Source of the DNA: an uncultured Kiloniellaceae bacterium
Lineage (GTDB): Bacteria; Pseudomonadota; Alphaproteobacteria; Kiloniellales; Kiloniellaceae
Assembly (NCBI GenBank): GCA_947500035.1
Contig: CANMQP010000012.1
Span: 310,001 to 374,000, forward strand
Direction of reading: 5' to 3'
Length of the DNA stretch: 64,000 bases
A model generated the notes under the pieces. It did not search any database. It had not been told where the DNA came from and saw nothing but the letters and a program-made list of their open reading frames with translations. Of this stretch, positions 19,813-31,803 are shown one piece after another (position 1 is the stretch's first letter; each line of letters starts with the position of its first letter). The position numbers and the translations under genes were made by a program.

Positions 19813-21522
19813 TCACATATCCAACAAAAGCCGCTGCGGATCTTCGATCGCTTCCTTGACCTTCACCAGGAAGGTCACGGCCTCGCGGCCATCGATGATG
19901 CGGTGATCGTAGCTGAGCGCGAGATACATCATCGGCCGGATCTCGACCTGTCCATTCACGGCCATCGGGCGTTCCTGGATCTTGTGCAGGCCCAGGATCG
20001 CCGACTGCGGCATGTTCAGGATCGGTGTCGACATCATGGACCCGAAAACACCACCGTTGGTGATGGTAAAGGTGCCGCCGCTCATCTCATCCATGGACAG
20101 CTTGCCGTCTCGGCCTTTCTTGGCCAGTTCGCCCAGGCTCTTCTCGATGTCGGCGAAGGACTTCTGATCGCAGTCACGCATGACCGGAACCATCAGGCCA
20201 TTCGGAGTCGAAACCGCCATACCCACGTCGTAGAAGTGATTGTAGACGATTTCCTCGCCATCGATCCGTGCATTTACCGCAGGGAGGGCTTGCAAAGCGG
20301 CCACGACCGCCTTGGTGAAAAAGGACGAGAAGCCAAGCTTAACGCTATGCTTTTTCTCGAAACCTTCCTTGTATTGAGCCCGCAGGGCCATCACGGCGCT
20401 CATGTCGACTTCGTTGAAGGTCGTCAGCATTGCCGCAGTGTTCTGCGCATCCTTCAGACGCCGCGCAATGGTCTTGCGCAGCTTGGTCATCTTGACCCGC
20501 TCCTCGCGGGCTCCCGCTGCCGGTGTTGCAGCGGCGGGTGCGGGTGCGGGCGCCGCAGCGACTGCTGCGGGCGGAGCCGGCGGGTTCGCCATAAAGCCGA
20601 GGACGTCATCCTTGGTGATCCGGCCGTCTTTGCCGGTACCTTTGATCTGTCCCGGGTTCAGGTGATTCTCTTCAATCAGCTTCCGCACGGCGGGCGAGAG
20701 GGTCATTGCAGCCGGCGGCGTATTGGCCGTCAGGAACGAGACGACATCTGCCTTGGTGATCCCGCCATTCGAACCGCTCCGCGGTGCGGAGCCGGGGTCC
20801 AGGTCAGAAGCCGACGCACCGGACGGACTTGATGCAGCGGGTGCCGCCGCAGGTGGGCTCGCTGCAGATGTTGCAGGGGAAGATGTTGCAGGTGCAGATG
20901 CCGCCGCAGGCGCGGACGCTCCGGCGCCGCCCGCGGTCACGACACCAAGGACCGCGGCGACACCAACCGTGGCGCCCTCCTCGGCAACGATCGATGTCAG
21001 CGTGCCGTTGCTGGGCGAATTGACTTCGAGAGTCACCTTATCGGTTTCGAGTTCGACCAGCGCCTCATCGGCGGCGACCGGATCGCCTACCTTCTTCATC
21101 CACTGAGCGATTGTCGCTTCAGTGACCGACTCACCCAGAGTCGGGACGATCACGTCGACGGCTTCACCGCCATTCACGGCGCCACCCGTGGGCGCCGTAG
21201 GCGCAGCGGGCGCTGATTCGCTGGCAGCAGGCGCAGCAGGTTCGGTTTTGGCAGCGGGCGCGGGGGCCTCGGCAGCGGCACCGCCGCCTTCTCCGATCCG
21301 TCCAAGCAACGCCCCGACCTCTACGTTATCGCCTTCAGCCGCCACAATCTCAGCCAGCACACCCGCCTCAGATGCATTGACCTCGAGAGTGACTTTGTCG
21401 GTCTCGAGCTCAACAATGGCTTCATCCATCGCGACTGCTTCGCCAGGCTTTTTGAGCCATTGCGCAACCGTGGCTTCGCTCACCGACTCGCCAAGAGTCG
21501 GAACAACAATATCCGTCGGCAT
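19813..21522 (-). CDS. odhB: 2-oxoglutarate dehydrogenase E2 with two lipoyl domains
   Basis: The dihydrolipoyl succinyltransferase core, 569 residues against about 400-430 for usual forms. Two lipoyl domains are present, with lipoyl-lysines Lys43 and Lys162, each in an identical [11 protein letters not shown] block, joined by Ala/Pro linkers. A subunit-binding domain ([13 protein letters not shown]...[12 protein letters not shown]) follows, preceded by a partial copy of its second half (DLDPGSAP...[12 protein letters not shown]). The catalytic domain ends in SYDHRIIDG with His540 and Asp544. E2 moves succinyl groups from E1 to CoA. The duplicated N-terminal part is more typical of pyruvate dehydrogenase E2, but the gene lies beside odhA. 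Confidence 0.93.
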   Translation of the reverse strand: MPTDIVVPTLGESVSEATVAQWLKKPGEAVAMDEAIVELETDKVTLEVNASEAGVLAEIVAAEGDNVEVGALLGRIGEGGGAAAEAPAPAAKTEPAAPAASESAPAAPTAPTGGAVNGGEAVDVIVPTLGESVTEATIAQWMKKVGDPVAADEALVELETDKVTLEVNSPSNGTLTSIVAEEGATVGVAAVLGVVTAGGAGASAPAAASAPATSSPATSAASPPAAAPAASSPSGASASDLDPGSAPRSGSNGGITKADVVSFLTANTPPAAMTLSPAVRKLIEENHLNPGQIKGTGKDGRITKDDVLGFMANPPAPPAAVAAAPAPAPAAATPAAGAREERVKMTKLRKTIARRLKDAQNTAAMLTTFNEVDMSAVMALRAQYKEGFEKKHSVKLGFSSFFTKAVVAALQALPAVNARIDGEEIVYNHFYDVGMAVSTPNGLMVPVMRDCDQKSFADIEKSLGELAKKGRDGKLSMDEMSGGTFTITNGGVFGSMMSTPILNMPQSAILGLHKIQERPMAVNGQVEIRPMMYLALSYDHRIIDGREAVTFLVKVKEAIEDPQRLLLDM

Positions 21523-21633
21523 TGTCTGTCAATCACCCCATTTTACCGGGCCGCATTTGCACGCCCTAGTGTCTCATATTACAGGTGGCGGGTGGAACGG
21601 CAGGCTTCAAGATGACCCATCCGCCGCCAACAA

Positions 21634-24576
21634 TTACTTCTTGCCGTTTTTCGCAGCAGAATGCTTCGCGGCGGCGGCCTTACGGGCCGCAATACGTCCC
21701 ATCGGCTTGCGGCCAATCGTCAACGCGTCGTCGATCAAGGCAGCCTGCTCCGCCAGATGGCGCTTGTTCTGACCGGTCGCCGGCGATGCGGCAGACGCAC
21801 GGCCCGCGTAGCGCGGCCTCGGATTCTTGAAGCCCATCTCCGTCGCGACCTCTTCAATGAATTCGTTGACGTAGCTCCAGGCCCCCATGTTGCGCGGCTC
21901 TTCCTGACACCAGACGATATCGCAGTTGCGATAGGGTTCCAGTTCCATGGCAAGCGCATCGGTCGGGAAAGGATAAAGCTGTTCCATCCTCAGGAAATGC
22001 ACGTCCTTGATCCCCCGCTTTTCGCGCTCTTCGACCAGATCGTAGTAGACCTTGCCCGTACAGATCACGACCTGCTTTGCGTCCTTCGGCTTGCTCGGCA
22101 CGTCATCGCAATACATGACACGATGGAAACAGCTGCCCGGCCCCATGTCACTGAGCTTCGAGACACAGCGCTTGTGACGCAGCAGCGATTTCGGCGTCAT
22201 GATGATCAGGGGTTTGCGGAAGTCCCGGTTCACCTGACGGCGCAGGACATGGAAGTAGTTCGCCGGTGTCGTGCAGTTCACGACCTGGATGTTGTCTTCG
22301 GCGCAAAGCTGCAGGAAGCGCTCAACACGTCCTGACGAGTGCTCTGGTCCCTGCCCCTCATAGCCGTGCGGCAGAAGCATCACAACGCCCGACATCCGCA
22401 GCCATTTGGACTCGCCGGATGCGATGAACTGATCGATGATAATCTGAGCGCCATTCACGAAGTCACCGAACTGGGCTTCCCACAGCACCAGCGCACGCGG
22501 CTCCGCAAGGGAATAGCCGTATTCGAAGCCAAGAACGGCCAGCTCGCTCAGCGGGCTGTCAAAAATCTCGATCGGCGCCTGATCTTCGCGAATGTACTTG
22601 AGAGGCTTGTATCGGGTTTCGTCTTCCTGGTCGACCAAAGCCGCATGACGCTGCGAGAAGGTACCGCGGTTGCAATCCTGACCCGAAAGGCGCACAGGCG
22701 CACCCTCGATCAGCAGAGAACCGAACGCAAGTGCCTCGGCGGTTGCCCAATCGATGCCCTCACCGCTTGTGAACATGGCCTCTTTGGCTTTGAGCTGGCG
22801 CGCGATCTTGCGGTTGAGGTTGAAATCATCGGGCACTCGCGTCAGTGCCGCGCCAATTTCCTTCAAGGTCTTGACCGGAACCGCTGTCTTGCCCCGCCGT
22901 GCATCATAACCCTTCGCAGTGCCCAGACCGCTCCAGGCACCTTCCAGCCAGTCCGCCTTGTTCGGTTTGTAGGATTTGGATGCCTCGAAATCCTGCTCCA
23001 AACGCTGAATCCATTCCTGAACCATGGAATCGATTTCCTGACGGGTAAAGGTTCCTTGAGCAATCAGCTGATCGGAATAGATCTGACGCGTCGTCGGATG
23101 TTTTTTGATCTTACGGTACATGATCGGCTGCGTAAACGCGGGCTCATCGCCTTCGTTGTGACCGAAGCGGCGATAGCAGAACATGTCGATGACGACATCT
23201 TTTTCAAAAGTCTGCCGGAACTCGGTCGCGATCCGCGCGACGTGGACCACAGCTTCAGGGTCGTCGCCATTCACGTGCAGGATCGGTGCCTGAATGATCT
23301 TGGCGACGTCGGAACAATAGGGTCCTGAGCGCGAGTTGATCGGATTGGTCGTAAAGCCGATCTGATTGTTGACCACGAAATGGATCGTACCGCCGATGCG
23401 ATATCCCTTCAGTTCCGAGAGATCGAGCGTCTCGGGCACAAGACCCTGCCCGGCAAAGGCCGCATCGCCGTGCATCAGCAGGGCCATGACCTTTTTGTTG
23501 TCACGGACCTCGCGTTGATTTTGCTTCGCGCGCACTTTACCGACCACAACCGGATTGACCGCCTCGAGATGCGAGGGGTTGGCCGTCAGCGACAGATGAA
23601 CCTTGTTGCCGTCGAACTCGCGATCGGACGAAGTTCCCAGGTGATACTTCACATCTCCGGAACCGCCAATGTCTTCGGGGTGGGCGGCCCCGCCCTGGAA
23701 TTCCGAGAAGATAGCCGTAAAGGGCTTGCCCATGAAGTTGGCCAACACATTGAGGCGGCCGCGGTGCGGCATGCCGACAACCACTTCCTCCAGGCCCATC
23801 TGACTGCCGCGTTTGAGGATCTGCTCAAGCGCCGGGATCATGGACTCACCACCATCCAGGCCAAAACGCTTCGTGCCGGTGTATTTCTTATCGAGAAACT
23901 GTTCGAAAGCTTCCGCCGCAATCAGGCGCTCCAGGATCGCCTTTTTGCCGTTGTAGGTAAATTCGGTTTGATTATGGATCGATTCCACACGCTCCTGAAT
24001 CCACGCCTTCTGCGCCGGGTCCTGAATGTGCATGAATTCGACGCCGATGGTGCCGCAATAGGTCTTGCGCACCGCCTCGACGATTTGACGCAAAGTCGCG
24101 GTTTCCAATCCAAGTACACGGTCGATGAAGATCGGCCGATCCAGGTCTTGGTCGGTAAATCCGTAGGTCTTGGGATCCAGCTCCGGATGCGGCTCGATCG
24201 GTTTCAGACCGAGCGGGTCCAGTTTGGCTTCGAGATGACCGCGGACCCGGTAGGCCCGGATCAGCATGAGCGCCCGGATGGAGTCCAATGTCGCGGCGCG
24301 GACGTCGGCGGGTGTTATCCCACCCGTCGGGGTCACGCCGTTTGTGGCCCCCACCACCGGAGAGGGTGCGGCAGCCGGAGCCGCCGCGCCGGGTGCCGAA
24401 GCGCCATTCATGCCGGTCAGGAGGCTTCGCGCATCCTCCTCCAGATCGCCGAAGAAAGATTTCCAGCCTTGGTCCACGGACGAGGGATCAGCCAGAAACT
24501 TCGAATAGAGATCCGCGATAACCGCGGCATTGGGACCGTAGTAGGACGGGTCCATTTCAGGATGCGGGTGTGACAT
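21634..24576 (-). CDS. odhA: 2-oxoglutarate dehydrogenase E1
   Basis: The thiamine-diphosphate E1 subunit, 980 residues, which decarboxylates 2-oxoglutarate and passes the succinyl group to E2. Features: the N-terminal E2-binding segment (YGPNAAVIADLYSKFLADPSSVDQGWKSFF), the catalytic core with VVVGMPHRGRLNVLANFMGKP, the ThDP/Mg region GDAAFAGQG with the following NNQIGFTTNP, and the transketolase C-terminal domain. ATG 24576 is chosen because the longer frame to 24690 would run into sucD and its extra residues resemble no OdhA. An Ala/Pro insert lies near residues 85-115. Confidence 0.96.
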   Translation of the reverse strand: MSHPHPEMDPSYYGPNAAVIADLYSKFLADPSSVDQGWKSFFGDLEEDARSLLTGMNGASAPGAAAPAAAPSPVVGATNGVTPTGGITPADVRAATLDSIRALMLIRAYRVRGHLEAKLDPLGLKPIEPHPELDPKTYGFTDQDLDRPIFIDRVLGLETATLRQIVEAVRKTYCGTIGVEFMHIQDPAQKAWIQERVESIHNQTEFTYNGKKAILERLIAAEAFEQFLDKKYTGTKRFGLDGGESMIPALEQILKRGSQMGLEEVVVGMPHRGRLNVLANFMGKPFTAIFSEFQGGAAHPEDIGGSGDVKYHLGTSSDREFDGNKVHLSLTANPSHLEAVNPVVVGKVRAKQNQREVRDNKKVMALLMHGDAAFAGQGLVPETLDLSELKGYRIGGTIHFVVNNQIGFTTNPINSRSGPYCSDVAKIIQAPILHVNGDDPEAVVHVARIATEFRQTFEKDVVIDMFCYRRFGHNEGDEPAFTQPIMYRKIKKHPTTRQIYSDQLIAQGTFTRQEIDSMVQEWIQRLEQDFEASKSYKPNKADWLEGAWSGLGTAKGYDARRGKTAVPVKTLKEIGAALTRVPDDFNLNRKIARQLKAKEAMFTSGEGIDWATAEALAFGSLLIEGAPVRLSGQDCNRGTFSQRHAALVDQEDETRYKPLKYIREDQAPIEIFDSPLSELAVLGFEYGYSLAEPRALVLWEAQFGDFVNGAQIIIDQFIASGESKWLRMSGVVMLLPHGYEGQGPEHSSGRVERFLQLCAEDNIQVVNCTTPANYFHVLRRQVNRDFRKPLIIMTPKSLLRHKRCVSKLSDMGPGSCFHRVMYCDDVPSKPKDAKQVVICTGKVYYDLVEEREKRGIKDVHFLRMEQLYPFPTDALAMELEPYRNCDIVWCQEEPRNMGAWSYVNEFIEEVATEMGFKNPRPRYAGRASAASPATGQNKRHLAEQAALIDDALTIGRKPMGRIAARKAAAAKHSAAKNGKK

Positions 24577-24634
24577 CTTTCCGTGTCGGCCCGGTCCGGG
24601 TGGCCCCGGCCAAGCCACCTCCTCTTCTCTCCAA

Positions 24635-25510
24635 TTAGCCCTGCATCGCGCGCAGCATCGTGCTGCCCAAGCTGGCAGGGGAGTCAGCAACCAGGAAGCC
24701 GGCAGACTTCATGGCTTCAATCTTATCTCCGGCGCCGCCACGGCCACCGTCAATGATAGCTCCGGCATGCCCCATGCGCCGGCCCGGAGGGGCCGTCACA
24801 CCGGCGATGAAACCGCAGATCGGTTTCTTGGTGCCGGATGCCTTATAGAACTCAGCGGCCTCTTCCTCGGCGCTGCCGCCGATTTCACCGATCATGATGA
24901 TACCCTCGGTCTCGGGGTCCTTGAGGAAGAGATCCAGGCAATCGATAAAGTTCGTTCCGTTCACCGGATCACCGCCGATCCCGATACAGGTCGACTGGCC
25001 AAGGTCCGCCGCAGTGGTCTGCGCAACGGCTTCATAGGTCAGGGTGCCCGAACGTGAAACCACACCGATCTTGCCGCGCTGGTGAATGTGACCGGGCATA
25101 ATACCGATCTTGCATTCGTCCGGTGTAATGACACCGGGGCAGTTGGGACCGATCAGACGAGAGCTGGAACCTTCCAGAGCACGCTTCACCTTGACCATAT
25201 CGAGCACCGGAATGCCCTCGGTGATGCAGACAATCAGTTCAATACCGGCATCGACCGCTTCCAGAATCGCGTCACCCGCAAAGGGCGGCGGCACGTAGAT
25301 CACCGAGGCGTTCGCGCCGGCGGTATCGACAGCTTCGGCAACCGTGTCGAAGACCGGCAGGTCGAGATGCTTGCTGCCGCCTTTGCCCGGCGTAACGCCA
25401 CCGACCATCTTGGTACCGTAGGCAATGGCCTGCTCGGAATGGAAAGTACCCTGCGCGCCGGTGAAGCCTTGGCAGATGACTTTTGTGTCTTTGTTGACCA
25501 GGACTGCCAT
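24635..25510 (-). CDS. sucD: Succinyl-CoA ligase subunit alpha
   Basis: The 291-residue alpha subunit, which carries the phosphohistidine. The CoA-binding Rossmann part includes [17 protein letters not shown] and the GGVTPGKGG loop; the phosphorylated histidine lies in [14 protein letters not shown]. The start codon directly follows the sucC stop with no gap, so both subunits are made from one message. Confidence 0.97.
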   Translation of the reverse strand: MAVLVNKDTKVICQGFTGAQGTFHSEQAIAYGTKMVGGVTPGKGGSKHLDLPVFDTVAEAVDTAGANASVIYVPPPFAGDAILEAVDAGIELIVCITEGIPVLDMVKVKRALEGSSSRLIGPNCPGVITPDECKIGIMPGHIHQRGKIGVVSRSGTLTYEAVAQTTAADLGQSTCIGIGGDPVNGTNFIDCLDLFLKDPETEGIIMIGEIGGSAEEEAAEFYKASGTKKPICGFIAGVTAPPGRRMGHAGAIIDGGRGGAGDKIEAMKSAGFLVADSPASLGSTMLRAMQG

Positions 25511-26707
25511 TTACTTAGCCTCCTTCACGGCGGCGACCACTTTTTCGGCCGCGTCCGCCAAATTATCGCCCGACAAGATCGGCAGACCCGATTCCGCGAG
25601 AATCTTTTTCCCCAATTCCACGTTCGTCCCTTCCAGGCGCACGACGAGCGGAACATGTAATTCGACTTCGCGTGCAGCCGCGACCACACCCTCGGCGATG
25701 ACGTCGCAACGCATGATACCACCGAAAATGTTAACCAATATGCCTTCAACGTTCGGATCGGAGAGAATGATCTTGAAGGCGGCCGTCACGCGCTCTTTGG
25801 TTGCGCCGCCGCCAACATCCAGGAAGTTGGCCGGCTCGCTGCCGTAGAGTTTGATGATATCCATGGTCGCCATGGCAAGCCCGGCGCCATTGACCATGCA
25901 ACCAATACTGCCGTCGAGCTTCACGTAGTTCAGCTCGTGACGCGCGGCTTCCAGCTCCATGGGATCTTCTTCGTCCTCATCGCGCATGTCCGCCACGTCT
26001 TTGTGACGGAAGAGCGCGTTGTCGTCGAAGTTCATCTTGGCATCCAGGGCAATGACTTGCCCGTCGCCAGTCACCACCAGTGGATTGATCTCAACGATGC
26101 TGGCATCCAGTTCCATGAAAGATTTGTACATGGCCATCATGAACTTCACGGCCGAGCCGACCTGCTTACCCTCCAGTCCCAGACCAAAGGCAATCTGACG
26201 CCCGTGGTAGGGCATGAAACCCTGCGCGGGATCGATCGCAATCTTCAGGATCTTCTCTGGCGTTTCAGCGGCAACCTCTTCGATCTCCATGCCGCCTTCC
26301 GTCGAAGCCATGACCGTCACACGGCTGCTGGCCCGGTCGATCAGCATGCCGAGATAAAGCTCACGCGCGATGTCGCAGCCTTCCTCGATATAGAGACGCT
26401 TGACCTGCTTACCAGCCTCGCCGGTCTGTTTGGTCACTAGAACATGACCCAGCATCTTGCGGGCATTCTCCTTGACGTCATCCAACGATTTGCAGATCCG
26501 GACACCGCCGTCACCGTCGGGATCGTCCGAGAAACGCCCCGCACCGCGTCCACCAGCGTGGATCTGAGATTTTACGACCCAAATCGGACCGCCGAGTTCG
26601 CGCGCGGCGTTCTCGGCTTCTTCGGGCGTGTAGGCAACGCCGCCGCGGGGCACCGCGACACCGTATTTGGCGAGCAGGCTCTTGGCCTGATATTCATGAA
26701 TGTTCAT
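25511..26707 (-). CDS. sucC: Succinyl-CoA ligase subunit beta
   Basis: The 398-residue ATP-grasp beta subunit, beginning [17 protein letters not shown] and containing the lysine/glycine-rich [14 protein letters not shown] loop and the [15 protein letters not shown] block at the subunit contact. Nucleotide specificity (ATP or GTP) cannot be judged safely. It is the first gene after a 234-base gap from mdh, which contains an imperfect hairpin at about 26780-26806 and probably the operon promoter or an internal one. Confidence 0.97.
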   Translation of the reverse strand: MNIHEYQAKSLLAKYGVAVPRGGVAYTPEEAENAARELGGPIWVVKSQIHAGGRGAGRFSDDPDGDGGVRICKSLDDVKENARKMLGHVLVTKQTGEAGKQVKRLYIEEGCDIARELYLGMLIDRASSRVTVMASTEGGMEIEEVAAETPEKILKIAIDPAQGFMPYHGRQIAFGLGLEGKQVGSAVKFMMAMYKSFMELDASIVEINPLVVTGDGQVIALDAKMNFDDNALFRHKDVADMRDEDEEDPMELEAARHELNYVKLDGSIGCMVNGAGLAMATMDIIKLYGSEPANFLDVGGGATKERVTAAFKIILSDPNVEGILVNIFGGIMRCDVIAEGVVAAAREVELHVPLVVRLEGTNVELGKKILAESGLPILSGDNLADAAEKVVAAVKEAK

Positions 26708-26941
26708 TGGCCATCAAATATAGTTTGTGAATTGAGCGGGCGATGCGGAAATCCTTCAATCTTTGCGGCAGTGACTTCGGACGCAACAGAATACACCGTT
26801 GCGCCCAAACGCCCCTGCTTCAGCAAAGCAGACCGGTTACTCCAAAGCAGGTTCCTTGACATAACCCTACCTTACCACGCTGCCTTCGCCGCGCCACAGG
26901 CTTCAAGGCACGGCTTGCGAGGGACTTCGCACATCCGAAGA

Positions 26942-28351
<1,410 letters not shown>

Positions 28352-28542
28352 TTACGGTTAACTAACGCGAATCCGTTTTAAGGGCAAGCAAACTGGGCCG
28401 GTTTCCAGGACTTGCCACAAAAGATTGAACGCTTTTTATCTTTTAACGCGCGAAGCATAACAAAAGGTAAGTGAAAACGGTGGATTTCGGCCACAACCAG
28501 GCGTAATCCCCCCGGGTCCGAAAGCATTGTCATAGTCAAAAA

Positions 28543-29661
28543 TCATGTCAGATGCTCAAGTGCGATATACTCGCTGGAGCGCATTTCCTGCAGGCGGCTG
28601 ACCGTGCGCTCGAACTCAAATGCGCCATCGCCGGTCGGGTAAAGCCGCTCAGGCGGCGCTTCAGCCGATATCACAAGGTTAACCCGGTGCTCGTAGAGAG
28701 CATCGATCAGGGTCATGAAGCGACGCGCCTGGTCTCGGTTCTCGGGCCCCAAGGTAGGGACACCGGAGAGGATGACGGAGTGAAACTGGACGGCGATCGC
28801 CAGGTAGTCGCCCGCCCCCAGCGGTTTGGCGCAGAGCTCTTCGAAGGTAAAGCGCGCCACCCCGCGCGCCGCCATCGAAACCGGCAGGCTGCGGCCTTTG
28901 AAGTGCAGCGAAGCGGGCGCGGCGACAGCCCCATCGGTCAGTTGTTTGAAAGCATCTTCCAGTGACGCCGATGCCCGCGGTCCCAGCGGTGCATGATAAA
29001 CAGGCAGGTTCCGCATGCGGTGACGCCGGTAATCGACACCGGAATCCAACTCCAGCACGTCGAGCCTCTGCTTCAGAAGGTTAATAAAAGGCAAGAAGCG
29101 ATCACGCTGGAGGCCGCCTTCGTAAAGACGGTCCGGCGGCCAGTTGGAGGTCGTCACAACAACAACGCCGCGCTCGAACAGCGTTTCGAACAGACGGCCG
29201 AGGATCATCGCGTCGGCAATATTGACTACATGGAATTCGTCGAAGCAGAGCAGCGTTGCCTGCTTGGCAATTTCCGCGGCGAGATCGGGAAGCGGATCCG
29301 CTTTCGCCCCCTTGGTTTTTTCACGCCAGACATGCAAGCGGTCCTGAACTTCCTGCATGAAGGCATGGAAATGCACCCGCCGTTTGCTCTCGCAAGGGGC
29401 CGATTCAAAGAAAACATCCATCAGCATTGACTTGCCCGTGCCGACCCCACCGAAAATGTAGAGTCCCTGCGGCGGTTCCACACGACGCTGGGCAAGGCCA
29501 AGACGCTCCTTCCAACCGACGCGCCCGCTGGAGAGCTGATAGTTCTTAAGGGCGTTGTGCAGGCTTTGCAGCTTTTCAGCCGCCAGCTCCTGACCCGGGT
29601 CACGGTTGAGTTCGCCGGCGGCGCGCTTCGCTCGGTAGGTAAAGAGAGGTCCGTCAGTCAT
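28543..29661 (-). CDS. zapE: AFG1/ZapE family ATPase
   Basis: A 372-residue P-loop ATPase of the AFG1-like group; bacterial ZapE binds FtsZ and is linked to division under low oxygen. Walker A is GGVGTGKS at residues 71-78 and Walker B is LCFDEFHV; the C-terminal part has the conserved YRxHRMRNLPVY region. It lies upstream of mdh on the same strand with a 260-base gap, the usual alphaproteobacterial order. Confidence 0.92.
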   Translation of the reverse strand: MTDGPLFTYRAKRAAGELNRDPGQELAAEKLQSLHNALKNYQLSSGRVGWKERLGLAQRRVEPPQGLYIFGGVGTGKSMLMDVFFESAPCESKRRVHFHAFMQEVQDRLHVWREKTKGAKADPLPDLAAEIAKQATLLCFDEFHVVNIADAMILGRLFETLFERGVVVVTTSNWPPDRLYEGGLQRDRFLPFINLLKQRLDVLELDSGVDYRRHRMRNLPVYHAPLGPRASASLEDAFKQLTDGAVAAPASLHFKGRSLPVSMAARGVARFTFEELCAKPLGAGDYLAIAVQFHSVILSGVPTLGPENRDQARRFMTLIDALYEHRVNLVISAEAPPERLYPTGDGAFEFERTVSRLQEMRSSEYIALEHLT

Positions 29662-29829
29662 AAGTGCCGTCTGGGATCGTTTTTCGGCCTGTGCATCGAA
29701 TGTCCACCGGCGTCGGCAGGCAGCTCCATGTTAACTTCCCGTTACTAAGGTATTCTTGCCGTCTCGTCACCTGTCGCGCGCGCAAAACCGGATTTGCGAT
29801 ATGCGGGATATCGGTGTTAAGAGGACGCA

Positions 29830-30771
29830 ATGGCCAATTCAGAAAAGATCCTGATCATAAAGCTGAGCGCTCTGGGCGATTTCGTATTGTCGCTTGGGGC
29901 CTGTCAAGCCATTCGAAAACACCACCGCGATGCCAGAATCACGCTCCTGACGACAAAACCCTACCAGCCACTGGCGAAGGCCAGCGGCCTCTTCGATGAG
30001 ATCTGGCTCGATAGCCGTCCACGTATCTGGCAACTTCCCTCGCTCGTCGCCTTCCGTGCGCAACTGCGCTCAGGGCGGTTCGACCGGGTTTACGATCTGC
30101 AACGGAGCGACAGATCAGGCTTTTATTTTCGCCTGATCGGTCAGCCGAAACCCGAATGGGTCGGCAAGGTCGCGGGCTGCTCACACCGCTATCTTCAGCC
30201 CGACGATCAGATTCTGCACATCTCGACCCGTGAAGCACAGCAGCTCGCTCTGGCCGGTATCACAGATATCGCCCCGGCCGATCTGACCTTCGCCAACGAG
30301 GACCTGACCGGGTTCGCGGTGCCGGACAACTACGTGCTATTGGTCCCTGGCGGCGCGCCGCACCGGCCGGCGAAACGCTGGCCCATGGAGCGTTATGCCG
30401 AACTGGCGGCCTGGATCGTGACGCGCGGATACAGGCCTGTGCTTCTGGGCACCGCGGCAGAACAAGAGTCACTGGAACTGATATCCGCGGTCTGCCCAAG
30501 CGCCCTCAACCTCTGTGGCCGGACCAGCCTGCTTCAGATCGCGACCCTGGCCAAATCCGCGGCGCTCGCCGTTGGGAACGACACGGGCCCGATGCATCTG
30601 ATCGCGCCCGCGGGCTGTCCGCTGGTATCCCTCTTTTCTCACGAGTCGGATCCGACAAAAGTAAGCCCGCGCGGTGCTGAAATCACGATCCTGCGGCGTC
30701 CGACCCTGGAAGACCTGACGCTCACCGAGGTGACCGACGCCTGCGAACCGTTGTTACCGCTGCACAGCTGA
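29830..30771 (+). CDS. Glycosyltransferase family 9 protein (heptosyltransferase-like)
   Basis: A 313-residue GT-B enzyme of the ADP-heptose:LPS heptosyltransferase family, which builds the inner core of lipopolysaccharide. It begins EKILIIKLSALGDFVLSLGA, the usual N-terminus with the KxSALGD catalytic aspartate, and carries the donor-site block VGNDTGPMHLIAPAGCP. AAGAGGAC lies just before the ATG. It converges with the second family 9 gene, with an 18-base overlap at the 3' ends. Confidence 0.87.
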   Translation: MANSEKILIIKLSALGDFVLSLGACQAIRKHHRDARITLLTTKPYQPLAKASGLFDEIWLDSRPRIWQLPSLVAFRAQLRSGRFDRVYDLQRSDRSGFYFRLIGQPKPEWVGKVAGCSHRYLQPDDQILHISTREAQQLALAGITDIAPADLTFANEDLTGFAVPDNYVLLVPGGAPHRPAKRWPMERYAELAAWIVTRGYRPVLLGTAAEQESLELISAVCPSALNLCGRTSLLQIATLAKSAALAVGNDTGPMHLIAPAGCPLVSLFSHESDPTKVSPRGAEITILRRPTLEDLTLTEVTDACEPLLPLHS

Positions 30772-31728
30772 CCCGACGTTCAGTCTTTGCATCAAGGCAA
30801 GAGCAGCCTTCTCGACAGAGTCGGTTTGAAGATTGGTCATCCAGCTTTTCGGCAAGGTGTGGTGATAACCGGGCTGGCTGATGATTTCATCCAGACTTTC
30901 CGGCGTGCGCACGAATCCGCAGTGGTCTCCCCAGGGACCGTAGCGGCGTTCCGAACTCGGCCCGAACAAGCCCAGAGTCGGCACTCCCATGGCGGCGGAC
31001 ATATGCATCAGGCCGCTGTCGTTCCCAACGAAGAATGCACAGCGCTTGAGACAGGCCGCCGTCTTCAGAAGATCCGCCTTGCCGACCAGATCAATGGTCC
31101 TGGTTGCAGGCAGGGCATCCAGTAAAGCCGCCGCCTGTGTTTCCTCGCCCGGCGCGCCAAATACCGCCAGCCGCCCCCCATGCAGCGGGCCATCCGGTCC
31201 CGTCAGTCTGCGGACCAGATCCACAAAGCGCTCCGGCATCCAGGTTTTGCCAATCCAGTTGGCCGTCGGGCCGACGGCAAGCACGGGAGGGCCGCCCGGG
31301 ATTGCCTCAAGAGCTGCCTGCTCATGCGTTGCGGTAAGCCAGATCGTCGGAGCGGGCGGATTTGCTTCCTCGCCGATCAGACGCGCCAACTCGAGTACGC
31401 GCGGTTCATCGTCGAGTTTCGAGGTCACGGTCAGACTGCGCCTGCAGAGCACCGTCCAGGAAAACTTGGAGGCGCGCAGGTCGACGACCAGATCCCAGCG
31501 GGTGTCGACGCACTGCCACCAGAGATCGCGCCAATGGCCGGCACGTTTACGCTTCTTCATCGGCAACAGACGCTGCAGTCCGGGCACGGCTTCAAAGAGG
31601 GATGCACAGACCGCCCCGGCGGCCACGGTTATCTCCGCGCCCGGATGGCGCTCGATCAGAGCGGATAGAATACCGGTCGATTGAACCGCATCGCCGATCC
31701 GGTTGGAGGTAATGAAGAGAATGCGCAT
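30754..31728 (-). CDS. Glycosyltransferase family 9 protein (heptosyltransferase-like)
   Basis: A 324-residue second GT9 protein, starting MRILFITSNRIGDAVQSTG and holding VGNDSGLMHMSAAMGVPTLGLFGPS. It differs clearly from its convergent neighbour, so the two are not recent copies and probably add different sugars or act at different steps. The start at 31728 is preferred; an in-frame TTG at 31782 would add 18 residues not seen in the family. Acceptor and donor are unknown. Confidence 0.85.
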   Translation of the reverse strand: MRILFITSNRIGDAVQSTGILSALIERHPGAEITVAAGAVCASLFEAVPGLQRLLPMKKRKRAGHWRDLWWQCVDTRWDLVVDLRASKFSWTVLCRRSLTVTSKLDDEPRVLELARLIGEEANPPAPTIWLTATHEQAALEAIPGGPPVLAVGPTANWIGKTWMPERFVDLVRRLTGPDGPLHGGRLAVFGAPGEETQAAALLDALPATRTIDLVGKADLLKTAACLKRCAFFVGNDSGLMHMSAAMGVPTLGLFGPSSERRYGPWGDHCGFVRTPESLDEIISQPGYHHTLPKSWMTNLQTDSVEKAALALMQRLNVGSAVQR

Positions 31729-31803
31729 AGACCGCAGGTAAAAGCACAGCGCGCCACGAATGACAAGGACTGCTTCGCCCAACCGAGACGGCCGTCACCC
31801 GCT

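Noticed and set aside
24577-24690. 38-residue N-terminal extension of OdhA
   Set aside because: It overlaps the end of sucD and its Trp/Arg/Pro-rich sequence does not resemble OdhA N-termini.
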